A stretch of DNA of 64,000 nucleotides from Micrococcus cohnii (GTDB lineage: Bacteria > Actinomycetota > Actinomycetes > Actinomycetales > Micrococcaceae), in contig NZ_JACHNA010000001.1 of NCBI RefSeq assembly GCF_014205175.1, positions 1,984,001 to 2,048,000 of the forward strand. Reading direction: 5' to 3'. The position numbers and the translations under genes are program-made. The notes under the pieces are model-generated. The model was given only the letters and a program-made list of their open reading frames with translations. It had not been told where the DNA came from and made no database searches. Of the stretch, positions 42,016 through 50,504 are shown piece after piece (the first letter of the stretch is position 1; the number at the start of each line of letters is the position of its first letter).

Positions 42016-42549
42016 ATGCGAGGAGCGTGGAGAGGACTAGTCGGGCCGCTTGGAGCCGCCTCGTCTGCGGCGGTTCTGAGCGCCGCGGGAGTCGGGGTAG
42101 CAGCAGTCACTCGTTCCACCCGTGAAAGGCGGTCGTGGCCTGTCGCCGGCGTCGTCGGTGTGGTGGCCGCCGACCTCATCGGTGGCATGGTGGCTTTTCA
42201 GATTCCGGAGACGCGCCGCCACTACGCGGAGACGAGTTTGGGGTCGCGGCTGGTCCTGGCTATCGGCCATGTCCAGTGCTTCGCGCTCCCGCTGTTGGGG
42301 GAAGGGACCTGGGGTCGTGCGCTCAAGCGGTGGGCAGGGGTGGTTTGCGGGACCATGCTGCTGCAGTCGTTCGTCGCGGAACAGGACCGCAGGCTGGTCG
42401 GTTCCGCGTTGGCGCTCTTCCTGGGATCTGCTGACCTTGCGACCGATCTGACGCGCCAGCGGTGGTTTGGCCCTGTCTGGGCCGTCAAGCTCGTCGCCGG
42501 TCACGCGACTCTGCCGAACCAGTGCCGTCCCCCTGGGACCGTCGTCTGA
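42016..42549 (+). CDS. Small polytopic membrane protein, unknown
   Basis: 177 aa with about four hydrophobic segments (about 10-32, 40-60, 78-98 and 105-140). The family is not recognised. Codon use differs from its neighbours: AGA, CTA, GGA and GTA codons near the start are rare elsewhere here, suggesting recent acquisition. It starts two bases after the phosphatase stop and ends shortly before a convergent regulator gene. The open frame is long enough and hydrophobicity is organised, so I accept it as coding. Confidence 0.6.
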   Translation: MRGAWRGLVGPLGAASSAAVLSAAGVGVAAVTRSTRERRSWPVAGVVGVVAADLIGGMVAFQIPETRRHYAETSLGSRLVLAIGHVQCFALPLLGEGTWGRALKRWAGVVCGTMLLQSFVAEQDRRLVGSALALFLGSADLATDLTRQRWFGPVWAVKLVAGHATLPNQCRPPGTVV

Positions 42550-42600
42550 CGCAGTGCCGCGACTGCGATTCAACTCCGCCGTCGCCCCGGGCGCGTCCGG

Positions 42601-43233
42601 TCAGGTCTCCGGCAGATCGGCCTCGTCCGCCAGCGCCAGCAGCCGCGCGGCGGCGGGGCGGCATGCGTGCTCTTCGGTCCAGAACGCCCGCTGCACGGCC
42701 TGCGAGACCGCCTGGGTGGTGATGCCGAGCTCCGCGGCGACGAGCTTCTGCTGCCCGCGCACCCCTGGCACCATCAGGTCCAGCACGCGCCACTCGGCGT
42801 CGGTGCGGGTCCACACCAGCTGACCGACCAGCCGCAGCACCGCCTCGGCCTGCGCGGCCGCCTCGAGATTCCGGGTCGACACCGCCACCGGGATCCGGGC
42901 CGTGCTCAGCGCCGCCGCCTCGACCGCCTGACGGGCCGCCACCAGTCCCGGCCCCGCGACGTCGCCCAGCTCCTGCGTGTCCGGCAGGCCGGGCGTGCCG
43001 TCGGCGGCGGTGAGGGGGCCGACGCCCACGCCCACGTTCCAGCGCCGATGCCGCAGGGCCCTCAGGGCCACGTCCACCGCGGTGTCCGGGTCCGCGACGA
43101 CGCCGATCAGCTCGTCGCCCCACGACCGCTGGAACGGCAGCACCGTGTCCGCGTCCCGTAGTTCGCGGACCATGTCGTCGACCAGGTCCCCGGCCTCGAG
43201 GGTGTCGCGCTGGTTGAGGAAGAGGGCGTACAT
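42601..43233 (-). CDS. SatD-like protein with C-terminal HTH domain
   Basis: 210 aa. The N-terminal half resembles SatD-family proteins: MYALFLNQRDTLEAGDLV, a SWGDELIGVV motif and WNVGVGVGPL. The C-terminal part, GQQKLVAAELGITTQAVSQA (about 165-185), is a helix-turn-helix. It could be a DNA-binding regulator with a nucleotide-binding-like sensor domain, but this is inference. The ATG at 43233 is exactly seven bases from CAGAAT (spacer CGGGCGC), so leaderless. The frame is open ten codons further upstream without support. Confidence 0.72.
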   Translation of the reverse strand: MYALFLNQRDTLEAGDLVDDMVRELRDADTVLPFQRSWGDELIGVVADPDTAVDVALRALRHRRWNVGVGVGPLTAADGTPGLPDTQELGDVAGPGLVAARQAVEAAALSTARIPVAVSTRNLEAAAQAEAVLRLVGQLVWTRTDAEWRVLDLMVPGVRGQQKLVAAELGITTQAVSQAVQRAFWTEEHACRPAAARLLALADEADLPET

Positions 43234-43246
43234 GCGCCCGATTCTG
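43234..43246 (-). promoter_or_regulatory. Leaderless promoter of the SatD-like gene
   Basis: Minus strand CAGAAT-CGGGCGC-ATG. Confidence 0.5.
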
Positions 43247-43333
43247 CCAGGCGCGACCACCGCCGATGCTGGGAGGGTCGAGGTGTGCGGGGCGCCCCGA
43301 GTCCGTGCTTCCGAGGTGCTCCCGGGCGATCTG

Positions 43334-43394
43334 TACTGCGCAAACGACCCTTCTCAGGCCGTTCCGGGCCCTCAGAAGGGTCGTTCGCGCAGTA
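43334..43394 (-). terminator. 25-bp-stem hairpin after ppa
   Basis: Arms 43334-43358 and 43370-43394 are inverted repeats with two imperfect positions around an 11-base loop, about 85 bases after the ppa stop and upstream of the SatD-like promoter. Probably terminates ppa transcripts; unusually long. Confidence 0.6.
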
Positions 43395-43478
43395 TGGATC
43401 TGCGGCTCAGTCTCCGCGTTGCTCGGTCTTCGCGTGCTCGGTGGCCGCGCGTGACCGACCCTGCAGGTCAGCGCAGGC

Positions 43479-44042
43479 TCACTCGCCCTGCTCAGTGGCC
43501 GGCGTCGCTGCCTCGGTGTCCACGTCGCGGCCCTGCGGCTCGTCGGACTCGACCGACTTGCCGGAGGCCTGGAAGCGCTCGATCGAGGCGGCCAGCTCCT
43601 TCTCCGCGGCCTCGCGGCCCTTCCAGCCCTCGACCTTGACCCACTTGCCCGGCTCCAGGTCCTTGTAGCGGGTGAAGAAGTGCTCAATCTCCTTGAGCAG
43701 CCACTCGTCGACGTGCTCGAGCTCGGTGATGTGGTCGAAGCGCTTGTCCGCGGGCACGCACAGCACCTTCGCGTCGCCGCCGCCGTCGTCGGTCATGGTG
43801 AACACGGCCACGGGTCGGGCCTCCACGACGACGCCCGGTACCAGGTCGAAGCCCGGCAGCCAGACCATCGCGTCCAGCGGGTCGCCGTCCTCGCCGAGGG
43901 TGTGCTCGAAGAAGCCGTAGTGGGCCGGGTACTGCATGGGGGTGAACAGCACGCGGTCCAGGCGCAGGCGGCCGGTCTCGTGGTCGAACTCGTACTTGAC
44001 GCGGGATCCGGCGGGGATCTCGATGGTGACGTCGTGCTCCAT
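43479..44042 (-). CDS. ppa: Inorganic pyrophosphatase (family I)
   Basis: 187-aa soluble pyrophosphatase hydrolysing PPi to phosphate. Catalytic and metal-binding motifs are [32 protein letters not shown], the signature [12 protein letters not shown] and [12 protein letters not shown]-terminal Glu/Thr-rich tail of about 25 residues exceeds the core enzyme. AAGGAG precedes the ATG, and a -10 TAGGCT lies further upstream, so unlike many neighbours it has a leader. Divergent from dacB. Confidence 0.96.
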   Translation of the reverse strand: MEHDVTIEIPAGSRVKYEFDHETGRLRLDRVLFTPMQYPAHYGFFEHTLGEDGDPLDAMVWLPGFDLVPGVVVEARPVAVFTMTDDGGGDAKVLCVPADKRFDHITELEHVDEWLLKEIEHFFTRYKDLEPGKWVKVEGWKGREAAEKELAASIERFQASGKSVESDEPQGRDVDTEAATPATEQGE

Positions 44043-44105
44043 GACGCTCCTTGGCTCGGGTGTGCGTGACGAATCGTCGGATCCGTGCGGGATCCGTCGG
44101 GGGTC

Positions 44106-44111
44106 AGCCTA
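44106..44111 (-). promoter_or_regulatory. Probable -10 of ppa
   Basis: Minus strand TAGGCT, 63 bases before the ppa ATG; the leader carries AAGGAG. Confidence 0.45.
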
Positions 44112-44152
44112 TCCGGCACGCGGGGCGCCGCCCCGTGTGATGGACTTGCCCG

Positions 44153-45547
44153 GTGAGCCTTGCACCCCTGTTCTCCGCCATGGCCGAGCGTGCCGCGTCC
44201 GTCATGCTCGCCGCGGGCATGACGCTCGCCCCGGCCCCCGCCCCCGCGCCGCACGATGCGGCGCCGCTCGAGGGCACCGTCGTCACCGACCAGGTCGTGG
44301 CCGCCTCCGAGGCCGGCGCTCCGGGAGCCGACCAGCTGACCGCCACCGCCGAGGCCGCGCTCGCCGACGCGCCCGGCACCGCCCACGTGAGCATCCGGGA
44401 CCTGGCCACGGGCGAGGAGCTCACGCAGATCGCCGACGACGAGCCGGTCGCCCCGGCCTCTTCCGTCAAGGTGCTCACGGCAGCGGCCGTCCTGAACGAG
44501 CTGGGCCCTGAACGGCGCCTGCGCACCTGGACCGTCCTGGCAGACGAGCACGCGGACGGGCCCGCCGAGGTGGTCCTCGTCGGCGGGGGTGACGCGCTTC
44601 TGGGCACGGGCGCCTCGGACCCGGACGCGGTCTCCGGCCGGGCCGGCCTGAGCACGCTCGCGCAGCGCACCGTCGACGGCCTCCAGCGTCGCGGCGTGAC
44701 CGGGGAGGTCATCGTGACCGTGGATCCGCGTCTGTTCGGCGGCGACGGCCGCAATCCCGCCTGGGCCGACGACCTGTACGAGCAGGGGCACGTCTCGCCC
44801 GTGCGGCCCCTGGCGACGTACGGCGGCCGTGAGGAGTACGGCACGGGGCAGGACCGGGTGGAGGACACCGCCGGGTTCGCCGCCGAACGTTTCCAGTCCG
44901 CCCTCGCCGACGCCGCCGAAGCCGCCGACGCTGACGTGGACGTGCGCGTGCGCGAACAGGTGCCGCGGACCGACGCCGACCGGGCCGAGGTGCTCGACGC
45001 CCCGCCGCTCGGGCTCGTCGAGTCCGCGACGGTGGCCGAGCAGGTCGCGTTCATGCTGGGCCACTCGGACAATCAGGTCGCCGAGGTCCTCGCTCGTGAC
45101 GCCGCCCACCTGGCCGGTGAGAAGCCCGCGCCCGAGGGCGTCTGCCGAGTCCTCGTCGACGCGGCCGATCGGCTGCGCGTGAACACGCGGGGGCTCGACC
45201 TGGCCGACGCCTCCGGCCTCGCCGGCGACAACCGCGTCACGGCAGACCAGCTCACCGGCGTGCTCGCGGCCGCCGCGCGCAGCCCGCGTCTGCAGCCGGT
45301 CGTGGAGGCCCTGCCCGCCCCGGGCACGGACTCCACCCTGCAGGACCGGCTCGTCGGCACCGCCGCCCAGGACCGCGTGCAGGCCAAGACCGGCACCCTG
45401 CTGGACTCGGTCTCCCTCACCGGGCGGCTGCGCACGGCCAGCGGCCGCGAGGTCGTGTTCAGCATCGTGCTCACCGGCATCGACGCGGACGTGACCGAGG
45501 CCCGGGACGCGATCGACGAGACGGTCGTCGCGCTCGCCGAGCTGTGA
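44153..45547 (+). CDS. dacB: D-alanyl-D-alanine carboxypeptidase/endopeptidase (PBP4, DacB)
   Basis: 464-aa class C PBP of the peptidase S13 family that trims peptidoglycan peptides outside the cell. A hydrophobic N-terminal stretch (about 5-30) acts as signal or anchor. Motifs: SxxK at 103-106 (SSVK), SDN in GHSDNQVAEVLARD and KTG in VQAKTGTLLDSV, with the S13-type insertion between the first two. GTG start six bases from TGGACT, no ribosome-binding site. dacB upstream of the zinc protease, tilS and hpt is the common actinobacterial order. Confidence 0.94.
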   Translation: MSLAPLFSAMAERAASVMLAAGMTLAPAPAPAPHDAAPLEGTVVTDQVVAASEAGAPGADQLTATAEAALADAPGTAHVSIRDLATGEELTQIADDEPVAPASSVKVLTAAAVLNELGPERRLRTWTVLADEHADGPAEVVLVGGGDALLGTGASDPDAVSGRAGLSTLAQRTVDGLQRRGVTGEVIVTVDPRLFGGDGRNPAWADDLYEQGHVSPVRPLATYGGREEYGTGQDRVEDTAGFAAERFQSALADAAEAADADVDVRVREQVPRTDADRAEVLDAPPLGLVESATVAEQVAFMLGHSDNQVAEVLARDAAHLAGEKPAPEGVCRVLVDAADRLRVNTRGLDLADASGLAGDNRVTADQLTGVLAAAARSPRLQPVVEALPAPGTDSTLQDRLVGTAAQDRVQAKTGTLLDSVSLTGRLRTASGREVVFSIVLTGIDADVTEARDAIDETVVALAEL

Positions 45548-45657
45548 ACCGCGCGTCGAGGGTGGCGCAGGGATCGGGCCGGGCGCTGCAGGCTCGGACC
45601 GCCCCGCCGGACCGCCTCGGTGGGCCGCAGCGCCCCTGCCTGTGATCTGATGGGCGC

Positions 45658-46875
45658 ATGAACCGCCCGGAGAACCCGACGCCCGACGAGCCTCCGACGT
45701 CCGACGCCCGGGGCGATGCGGCCGCGGCCGAGCGCGCCCCGGCGCAGCCGATCGACTGGGCCGTCGCCGCCCGCACCGCCGCCGCCCTGGCCCCGCCGGG
45801 GCCGCGGATGTCCGCCCGCCAGGCCCGCGCCGAGACCGAGGGCCTGCGCGCCGCCGCCGAGGCGTCCGTGCCGCACGTGCACCGGCTCACGCGGCTCGCC
45901 GCGGCCGAGGACCTGCGGGACTCGCAGCTGCTCGTCGTCGACCGGGGCACGTGGGCCAAGGCCAACACGCACTCCTTCCAGGCGCTGCTGCGGCCCACCT
46001 TCGACCACCTCGCCCGCACCCGGCCGGGGGAGTACCGGACCTCCACCCACCCGCTCGCCACGCGCGCCACCGCCACGGAGCTCGGGGGCATCCTCGCGTG
46101 GCTCAGTTCCAAGGTCCTCGGGCAGTACGACCCGTTCAGCGCCCTGACACCCGGCCCCGACGGCGACCGCCGCCCCGGTTCGGGCGGGCGGCTCATGCTG
46201 GTGGCGCCCAATGTGGCGATGGTGCGGGCCGAGCTGAACGTGATCCCGGAGGACTTCCGCATGTGGGTGTGCCTGCACGAGCAGACCCACCGCGTGCAGT
46301 TCGCCGCGGCGCCCTGGCTGGCCGAGCACCTGCGGGACGAGATCACGGGGTTCACCTCCGCGATGTTCGACAAGTCCGAGTCGCTCTCCGGGCGCCTGCG
46401 CGCCGCATTGCTGGCCGCCCGGCCCGGCGGGGACGAGGCCGGCCCGGCGGACGGGGCGGCCGACGGGCACGGGGTGCCCGCGCCGCGGGGCGGGCTCATG
46501 GCGGCGCTGCACGACGAGGAGGACCGCGCCCGCATGTCCCGCCTCACCGCCGTGATGTCGCTGCTCGAGGGGCACGCGAACGTCGTCATGGACGGGGTGG
46601 ACGCCTCCGTCGTCTCGAGTGTGAAGACGATCCGCCGTCGCTTCGGCGAACGCCAGCAGCGGCGCTCCCCGCTGGATCGGTGGGTGCGTCGAATGCTCGG
46701 GATGGACGCCAAGATGCGCCAGTACCAGGACGGTCAGCGGTTCGTCACGGCCGTCGTCGAGCAGCTGGGCATGGACGGGTTCAACGTCGTCTGGGACGCC
46801 CCCGAGTTGTTGCCGACCGAGGCTGAGGTCCACGCGCCCGAGCAGTGGGTGCGCCGCATCCGTGCGACCGCTTGA
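45658..46875 (+). CDS. Zinc-dependent metalloprotease family protein (DUF2342-type)
   Basis: 405-aa member of the actinobacterial putative hydrolase family often labelled F420-biosynthesis-associated or DUF2342. HEQTH at 207-211 (VCLHEQTHRVQFAAAPWLAEH) is the zinc-binding HExxH, and EGHANVVMDGVD around residue 303 supplies the third ligand. No signal peptide, so cytoplasmic. Substrate unknown. It overlaps tilS by 14 bases, and tilS-hpt follow, so it is in the same operon. Confidence 0.9.
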   Translation: MNRPENPTPDEPPTSDARGDAAAAERAPAQPIDWAVAARTAAALAPPGPRMSARQARAETEGLRAAAEASVPHVHRLTRLAAAEDLRDSQLLVVDRGTWAKANTHSFQALLRPTFDHLARTRPGEYRTSTHPLATRATATELGGILAWLSSKVLGQYDPFSALTPGPDGDRRPGSGGRLMLVAPNVAMVRAELNVIPEDFRMWVCLHEQTHRVQFAAAPWLAEHLRDEITGFTSAMFDKSESLSGRLRAALLAARPGGDEAGPADGAADGHGVPAPRGGLMAALHDEEDRARMSRLTAVMSLLEGHANVVMDGVDASVVSSVKTIRRRFGERQQRRSPLDRWVRRMLGMDAKMRQYQDGQRFVTAVVEQLGMDGFNVVWDAPELLPTEAEVHAPEQWVRRIRATA

Positions 46876-48148
46876 GAGCGGGGCGGGACTGCCCGCCCTG
46901 ACCGGGCCGTGGCCGCCGACGACGCGGTGGCCGGAGCCGTTGCACCGTGCTGTGCGGGCGCTGCGGGACGCCGTGGACGCCGCGACGGGCGAACCGGAGC
47001 CGCCGACAGCGAGGACGGCGGTGACGGGGGAGCCGCCCGTGCGTGCGGGGCGGGTGTTGCTCGCGGTCTCCGGCGGCGCGGACTCGCTCGCGCTCGCCGT
47101 GACCGCCGCCGTGGTCGCCGACACCCGCGACGGGGCCCGGCGCGGCGGGCCTGACCGGTTCGCCGCGGTGTGCGTGGACCACGCTCTGCAGCCCGGCTCG
47201 GCCGATGTCGCGCGGGCGGCCGTCGCCGTCCTGCACGGCATTGGGCTCGACCGGGCGTCCGTCGTGCCGGTCCGGAGGGGCGGGGACAGGGCCGAAGCCG
47301 AGGCATCGGACGGGCTTGAGGGCCATGCCCGTCGGCTGCGCTACACCGCCCTGGCCGAGGCCGCCGCGACCGTCGGTGCCGACGTCGTGCTGACCGCCCA
47401 CACGGCCGACGACCAAGCCGAACAGGTGCTGCTGGCCCTGGCGCGGGGCTCGGGCACGCGGTCCGTGGCCGGCATTCCGGCGTGCGGTCCCCTGCCGTGT
47501 GCCGAGTCGTCGACGTCGCGCGTCGTCCGGCCGCTGCTGGGACTCTCCCGCGTCGACCTCGAGCGGATCTGCGCGTGGGCGGGCGTGCGCTGGTGGGACG
47601 ACCCGCAGAACACGGATCCTGACATGCGCCGGGTGCGGGTGCGGCATCGCCTGCTCCCGGCCCTCGAGGACCCGGAGACCGGCCTCGGGGCGGGCACGCG
47701 GGCCGGCCTCGTGCGCAGCGCCCGGATCGCGGCGGAGGACGCCGCCGCCCTCGATGCGTGGGCCGAGCGTGCGTTCGACGCCCTGCGCGTCGTCGACGGA
47801 GCCGCCGCCTCGACCGTCCGGCTGCGCCTCGACGGGCTGCGGGAGCTGCCGCCGGCGGTGCGGCATCGGGTCGTCCTGCGGGCGGCCCGGCTCTGCGGTG
47901 CCGAGGACCTGACCCGGGAACGCGTGCTCGCGGCGGCCGCCCTCGTCGAGGCGGTCCCGGGAGCGTCGGCGGGTCCCGTCGAGCTTCCCGGTGGCGTGCG
48001 GGTGCGACGTCGTCGGCCCGGCCTTCGACGCGCGGCCAGGACCGTGCACCCGGACGGCGCCGCCCAGGGGGATGCGCTCGCGCGTGCGTGTGCCACACTG
48101 GATTTCATCCCCGCGGCGCCGCGACCGTCACAGCGGTCGTCGGCGTGA
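46862..48148 (+). CDS. tilS: tRNA(Ile)-lysidine synthase TilS
   Basis: 428-aa PP-loop ATPase that converts C34 of tRNA-Ile(CAU) to lysidine. The P-loop motif SGGADS is at 70-75 (LLAVSGGADSLALAV), with VCVDHALQPGSAD and LTAHTADDQAEQVLLALARG downstream, followed by RPLLGLSRVDL and RVRHRLLPALE. About 60 residues of Pro/Ala-rich sequence precede the core. GTG start inside the end of the protease gene. The C-terminal substrate-recognition domain is short, as is usual in Actinobacteria. Confidence 0.93.
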   Translation: MRPLESGAGLPALTGPWPPTTRWPEPLHRAVRALRDAVDAATGEPEPPTARTAVTGEPPVRAGRVLLAVSGGADSLALAVTAAVVADTRDGARRGGPDRFAAVCVDHALQPGSADVARAAVAVLHGIGLDRASVVPVRRGGDRAEAEASDGLEGHARRLRYTALAEAAATVGADVVLTAHTADDQAEQVLLALARGSGTRSVAGIPACGPLPCAESSTSRVVRPLLGLSRVDLERICAWAGVRWWDDPQNTDPDMRRVRVRHRLLPALEDPETGLGAGTRAGLVRSARIAAEDAAALDAWAERAFDALRVVDGAAASTVRLRLDGLRELPPAVRHRVVLRAARLCGAEDLTRERVLAAAALVEAVPGASAGPVELPGGVRVRRRRPGLRRAARTVHPDGAAQGDALARACATLDFIPAAPRPSQRSSA

Positions 48149-48237
48149 GGCTCGTCCGCTCGGCGACGCCCGACCGGAGGGCCGTGCGGGTCCCGCATCT
48201 CACGCACCCATCCCACCGAATCAGGAGCTGCTCCCGC

Positions 48238-48789
48238 ATGGAGGCACAGGACGTCCAGGAAGACCTCAGCCACGTTCTCTTGAGCACGGAGGAGGTCCAG
48301 GCCACCATCGCGGAGCTGGCGGCGAAGGTCGACGAGGACTACGCGGGCAAGAACCCGCTGATCGTCGCGGTGCTCAAGGGCGCGATCATGGTGGTCGCCG
48401 ATCTGACGCGAGCGATGTCCTCGCACGTCGACGTCGACTTCATGGCGGTCTCCTCGTACGGCTCGGGCACGAAGTCCTCGGGCGTCGTGCGCATCGTCAA
48501 GGATCTCGACACCGACCTGACGGGCCGGCACGTGCTGATCGTCGAGGACATCATCGACTCCGGCCTGACGCTCTCGTGGCTCAAGGCGAACCTGGAGTCC
48601 CGCAACCCGGCGTCGGTCGAGATCTGCACGTTCCTGCGCAAACCGGACGCCATGAAGGTCGACATCGACGTGAAGTATGTGGGCCGGGACATCCCGAACG
48701 AGTTCGTGGTCGGCTACGGCCTCGATTACGCCGAGAAGTACCGCAATCTCGACTGCGTGGGCACGCTCGCCCCGCACGTCTACTCCTGA
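48238..48789 (+). CDS. hpt: Hypoxanthine phosphoribosyltransferase
   Basis: 183-aa purine-salvage enzyme forming IMP/GMP from base and PRPP. The PRPP-binding motif is VLIVEDIIDSGLTLSW, the metal/pyrophosphate loop VAVLKGAIMVVADL, the flexible loop SSYGSGTKSSG, and KYVGRDIPNEFVVGYGLDYAEKYR is the C-terminal hood. AGGAG lies 11 bases before the ATG. ftsH normally follows this gene directly, but here about 2 kb of other sequence intervenes. Confidence 0.95.
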   Translation: MEAQDVQEDLSHVLLSTEEVQATIAELAAKVDEDYAGKNPLIVAVLKGAIMVVADLTRAMSSHVDVDFMAVSSYGSGTKSSGVVRIVKDLDTDLTGRHVLIVEDIIDSGLTLSWLKANLESRNPASVEICTFLRKPDAMKVDIDVKYVGRDIPNEFVVGYGLDYAEKYRNLDCVGTLAPHVYS

Positions 48790-48839
48790 GCTGGGGGCGA
48801 GGCAGGCCAGTCGCGTCGACGGGCGGCGTCGGCCGATGG

Positions 48840-48960
48840 GTCATGCGAGCGGGCGGTATGACCTCGACTGGTCACGCCAGCGGGCGGTATAGGCCGCGAT
48901 TCTGGCGTCAGAGCGCCCGTGGGCGTGACTGCGGCATCGAGTTCCGCCCGTTGGCGTGAC
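48840..48960. repeat. Structured 121-bp intergenic repeat, copy A
   Basis: Four variants of a 19-bp unit (GTCACGCCAGCGGGCGGTA): two direct (48840, 48871) then two inverted (ending 48929 and 48960). Period is 31 bp within each half, with 22 bp between halves. The same layout recurs at 50505-50625. Confidence 0.85.
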
Positions 48961-49057
48961 CGATTCGATTCTGCGACTGCGGGCTGCATGTCCATGCCCC
49001 GAGCCCGGGGCCTCCGTTAGATCGGTGTCGGGCGCGCATCGCAAAGATCTTCAGGGC

Positions 49058-49103
49058 GCGCTCCTCACACATTCCCCGGGGTGCGCTCCTCACACATTCC
49101 CCG
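49058..49103. repeat. Short tandem duplication at the 3' end of the AbiEi-like gene
   Basis: GCGCTCCTCACACATTCCCC occurs at 49058 and again at 49083 (25-base period). The second copy contains the stop codon of the minus-strand gene, so its 3' end is partly duplicated downstream. Confidence 0.8.
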
Positions 49104-50157
49104 CGGAGTGGGCGGTGAGGTGTCGACGAACCTCGTCTATCACGCGCCGGTAGCCGTCGCGGCCGTCGGACGTGGACACCGTCAGATTGCGGTATCCCCG
49201 TCGTTCGAAGGCCGCGTTCCTCTGGACGTCGCGGTCGATCTGACGCGGTCGCCCGTGATGCTTGCTGTCGTAGTGCAACGCCAGCCTCGCGCTGCGGTAC
49301 CCCAAGTCCGCGCTCGCCGGGTGCGTCGGGGAGAACGACGGGTCGTGCATCTCGATCTGCAGCTCGGGCTCCGGCAGGCCCGCCTCGACCAGTGCGAGTC
49401 GCAGAAGTGTCTCCCGCGGCGAGTGGGCACCCACGCGAACCGTGGCGGCTGCGGCGATCAGTCGGCGCCGGTGCCGGCGTCCCGTGCGGCACGACGCGGC
49501 GACCTGGATGAGTTCACCGCGCCTGCCCGTCGCCGCGTCGACACCGCCGTCGAGCTCTGCGCATCGGACGAGGTGGTCACCGAGAACCACGAGTTCGCGG
49601 TCGGTCAGCTGTGCGGCGAGATCGACCCACAGTCGCGGCAGGGTCGTGGTCCACCAGGGCTGGCCGTTGATCAAGACCTGCTCGACCTCCTCACGAGGCA
49701 GCAGCGTTCGATGCGAGACGACCCCGTCGGCGGTCAACTGGCCACGGTCCCGGGGACGGCTGACGTGCACCGCGTCGTGGTGATCGAGCCGGGCCGGCAG
49801 CCACAGGCCGCGTGCACGGGCCGCCGTCTGGTGGGAGAGCGCGGTGGTGTGCCGGTGCGGGATGAGCCGGACGAGTCGGTCGTGCTGTGCAACGGTCAGC
49901 GGGGTGCTCCACTCGTAGGGGTCATCGTGTCCGATGGTCGGATGCGGCCGTACCCGTGGCCGGGACGCCGATCCCGCGGGCGAAACTGTCGTGCTGGCCG
50001 ACGGTCTCGACGTGCCCCTCCACACGTACAGTCCGCGTGCCAGGCGCACGATGTCGGAGCGGCGGAGGCGATCGCGGTGCACGCCGGCGGCGTGGGCCTG
50101 GTGAAGGGTGAACGGGCCGGCGCGCAGGGAGTCCGGCAGCGGGGCGGGGCGGCGCAT
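49090..50157 (-). CDS. AbiEi-like/DUF559-type protein with Vsr-like endonuclease domain
   Basis: 355 aa. The N-terminal part (about 8-50: PFTLHQAHAAGVHRDRLRRS then LARGLYVWRG) is the winged-helix start typical of AbiEi-type antitoxin domains. The C-terminal part (about 250-345) matches the Vsr/DUF559 nuclease fold: ADLGYRSARLALHYDSKHHG, QIDRDVQRNAAFERRGYRNL. The acidic residue usually before YD is His here, so nuclease activity is doubtful. No partner toxin gene is adjacent. I chose the ATG at 50157 because CAGAGT is six bases upstream; the longer open frame begins in low complexity. Flanked by the two 121-bp repeats and breaking hpt-ftsH linkage. Confidence 0.75.
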   Translation of the reverse strand: MRRPAPLPDSLRAGPFTLHQAHAAGVHRDRLRRSDIVRLARGLYVWRGTSRPSASTTVSPAGSASRPRVRPHPTIGHDDPYEWSTPLTVAQHDRLVRLIPHRHTTALSHQTAARARGLWLPARLDHHDAVHVSRPRDRGQLTADGVVSHRTLLPREEVEQVLINGQPWWTTTLPRLWVDLAAQLTDRELVVLGDHLVRCAELDGGVDAATGRRGELIQVAASCRTGRRHRRRLIAAAATVRVGAHSPRETLLRLALVEAGLPEPELQIEMHDPSFSPTHPASADLGYRSARLALHYDSKHHGRPRQIDRDVQRNAAFERRGYRNLTVSTSDGRDGYRRVIDEVRRHLTAHSAGNV

Positions 50158-50169
50158 GAGACCACTCTG
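50158..50169 (-). promoter_or_regulatory. Leaderless promoter of the AbiEi-like gene
   Basis: Minus strand CAGAGT-GGTCTC-ATG, six-base spacing. Confidence 0.45.
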
Positions 50170-50504
50170 CCGGTCATCGAGGTCGACGCGGTGGGTGCGC
50201 TGCGGTGGCCGTGGATTGGTCCGGACGACGGGGCGTCTGTGCAGGGCCGGACGGCCGAGTCCGCGTGTGGAGGGGACGACCGCGGCCGTCCTGAACCGTG
50301 AACGGTGAGACCGACGTCCGGGCGCAGGCAGGCGTAGCGGCATGTCCGGGACCGTGAGGGGCGGCGCCTCGATGGTCGCTGCCCCGTCGCTGGCCGGGGC
50401 ATGTCCGGGGCCCGGGGGTCCAGCAGCAGGCTCACGACGGGGCAGGGCGGGTGCACAGGGCGGGTGCGCAGACCGGGACGGTGATCGGGGCGGGGAGTCA
50501 GTCG
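50170..50504. other. Intergenic stretch with no gene seen
   Basis: About 335 bases between the AbiEi-like promoter and repeat copy B. An open frame on the minus strand continues from the gene but codes Arg/Pro low complexity and has no supported start. GGCATGTCCGGG occurs twice (near 50339 and 50398); nothing else was recognised. Confidence 0.4.

Noticed and set aside
48840-48960. CRISPR-like array
   Set aside because: Units are two forward and two inverted with conserved, non-variable spacing sequences, and there are no cas genes; not a CRISPR.
49090-50343. Start of the AbiEi-like gene at 50343
   Set aside because: The extra N-terminal 62 residues are Arg/Pro low complexity; ATG 50157 has a -10 six bases upstream and begins the recognisable domain.
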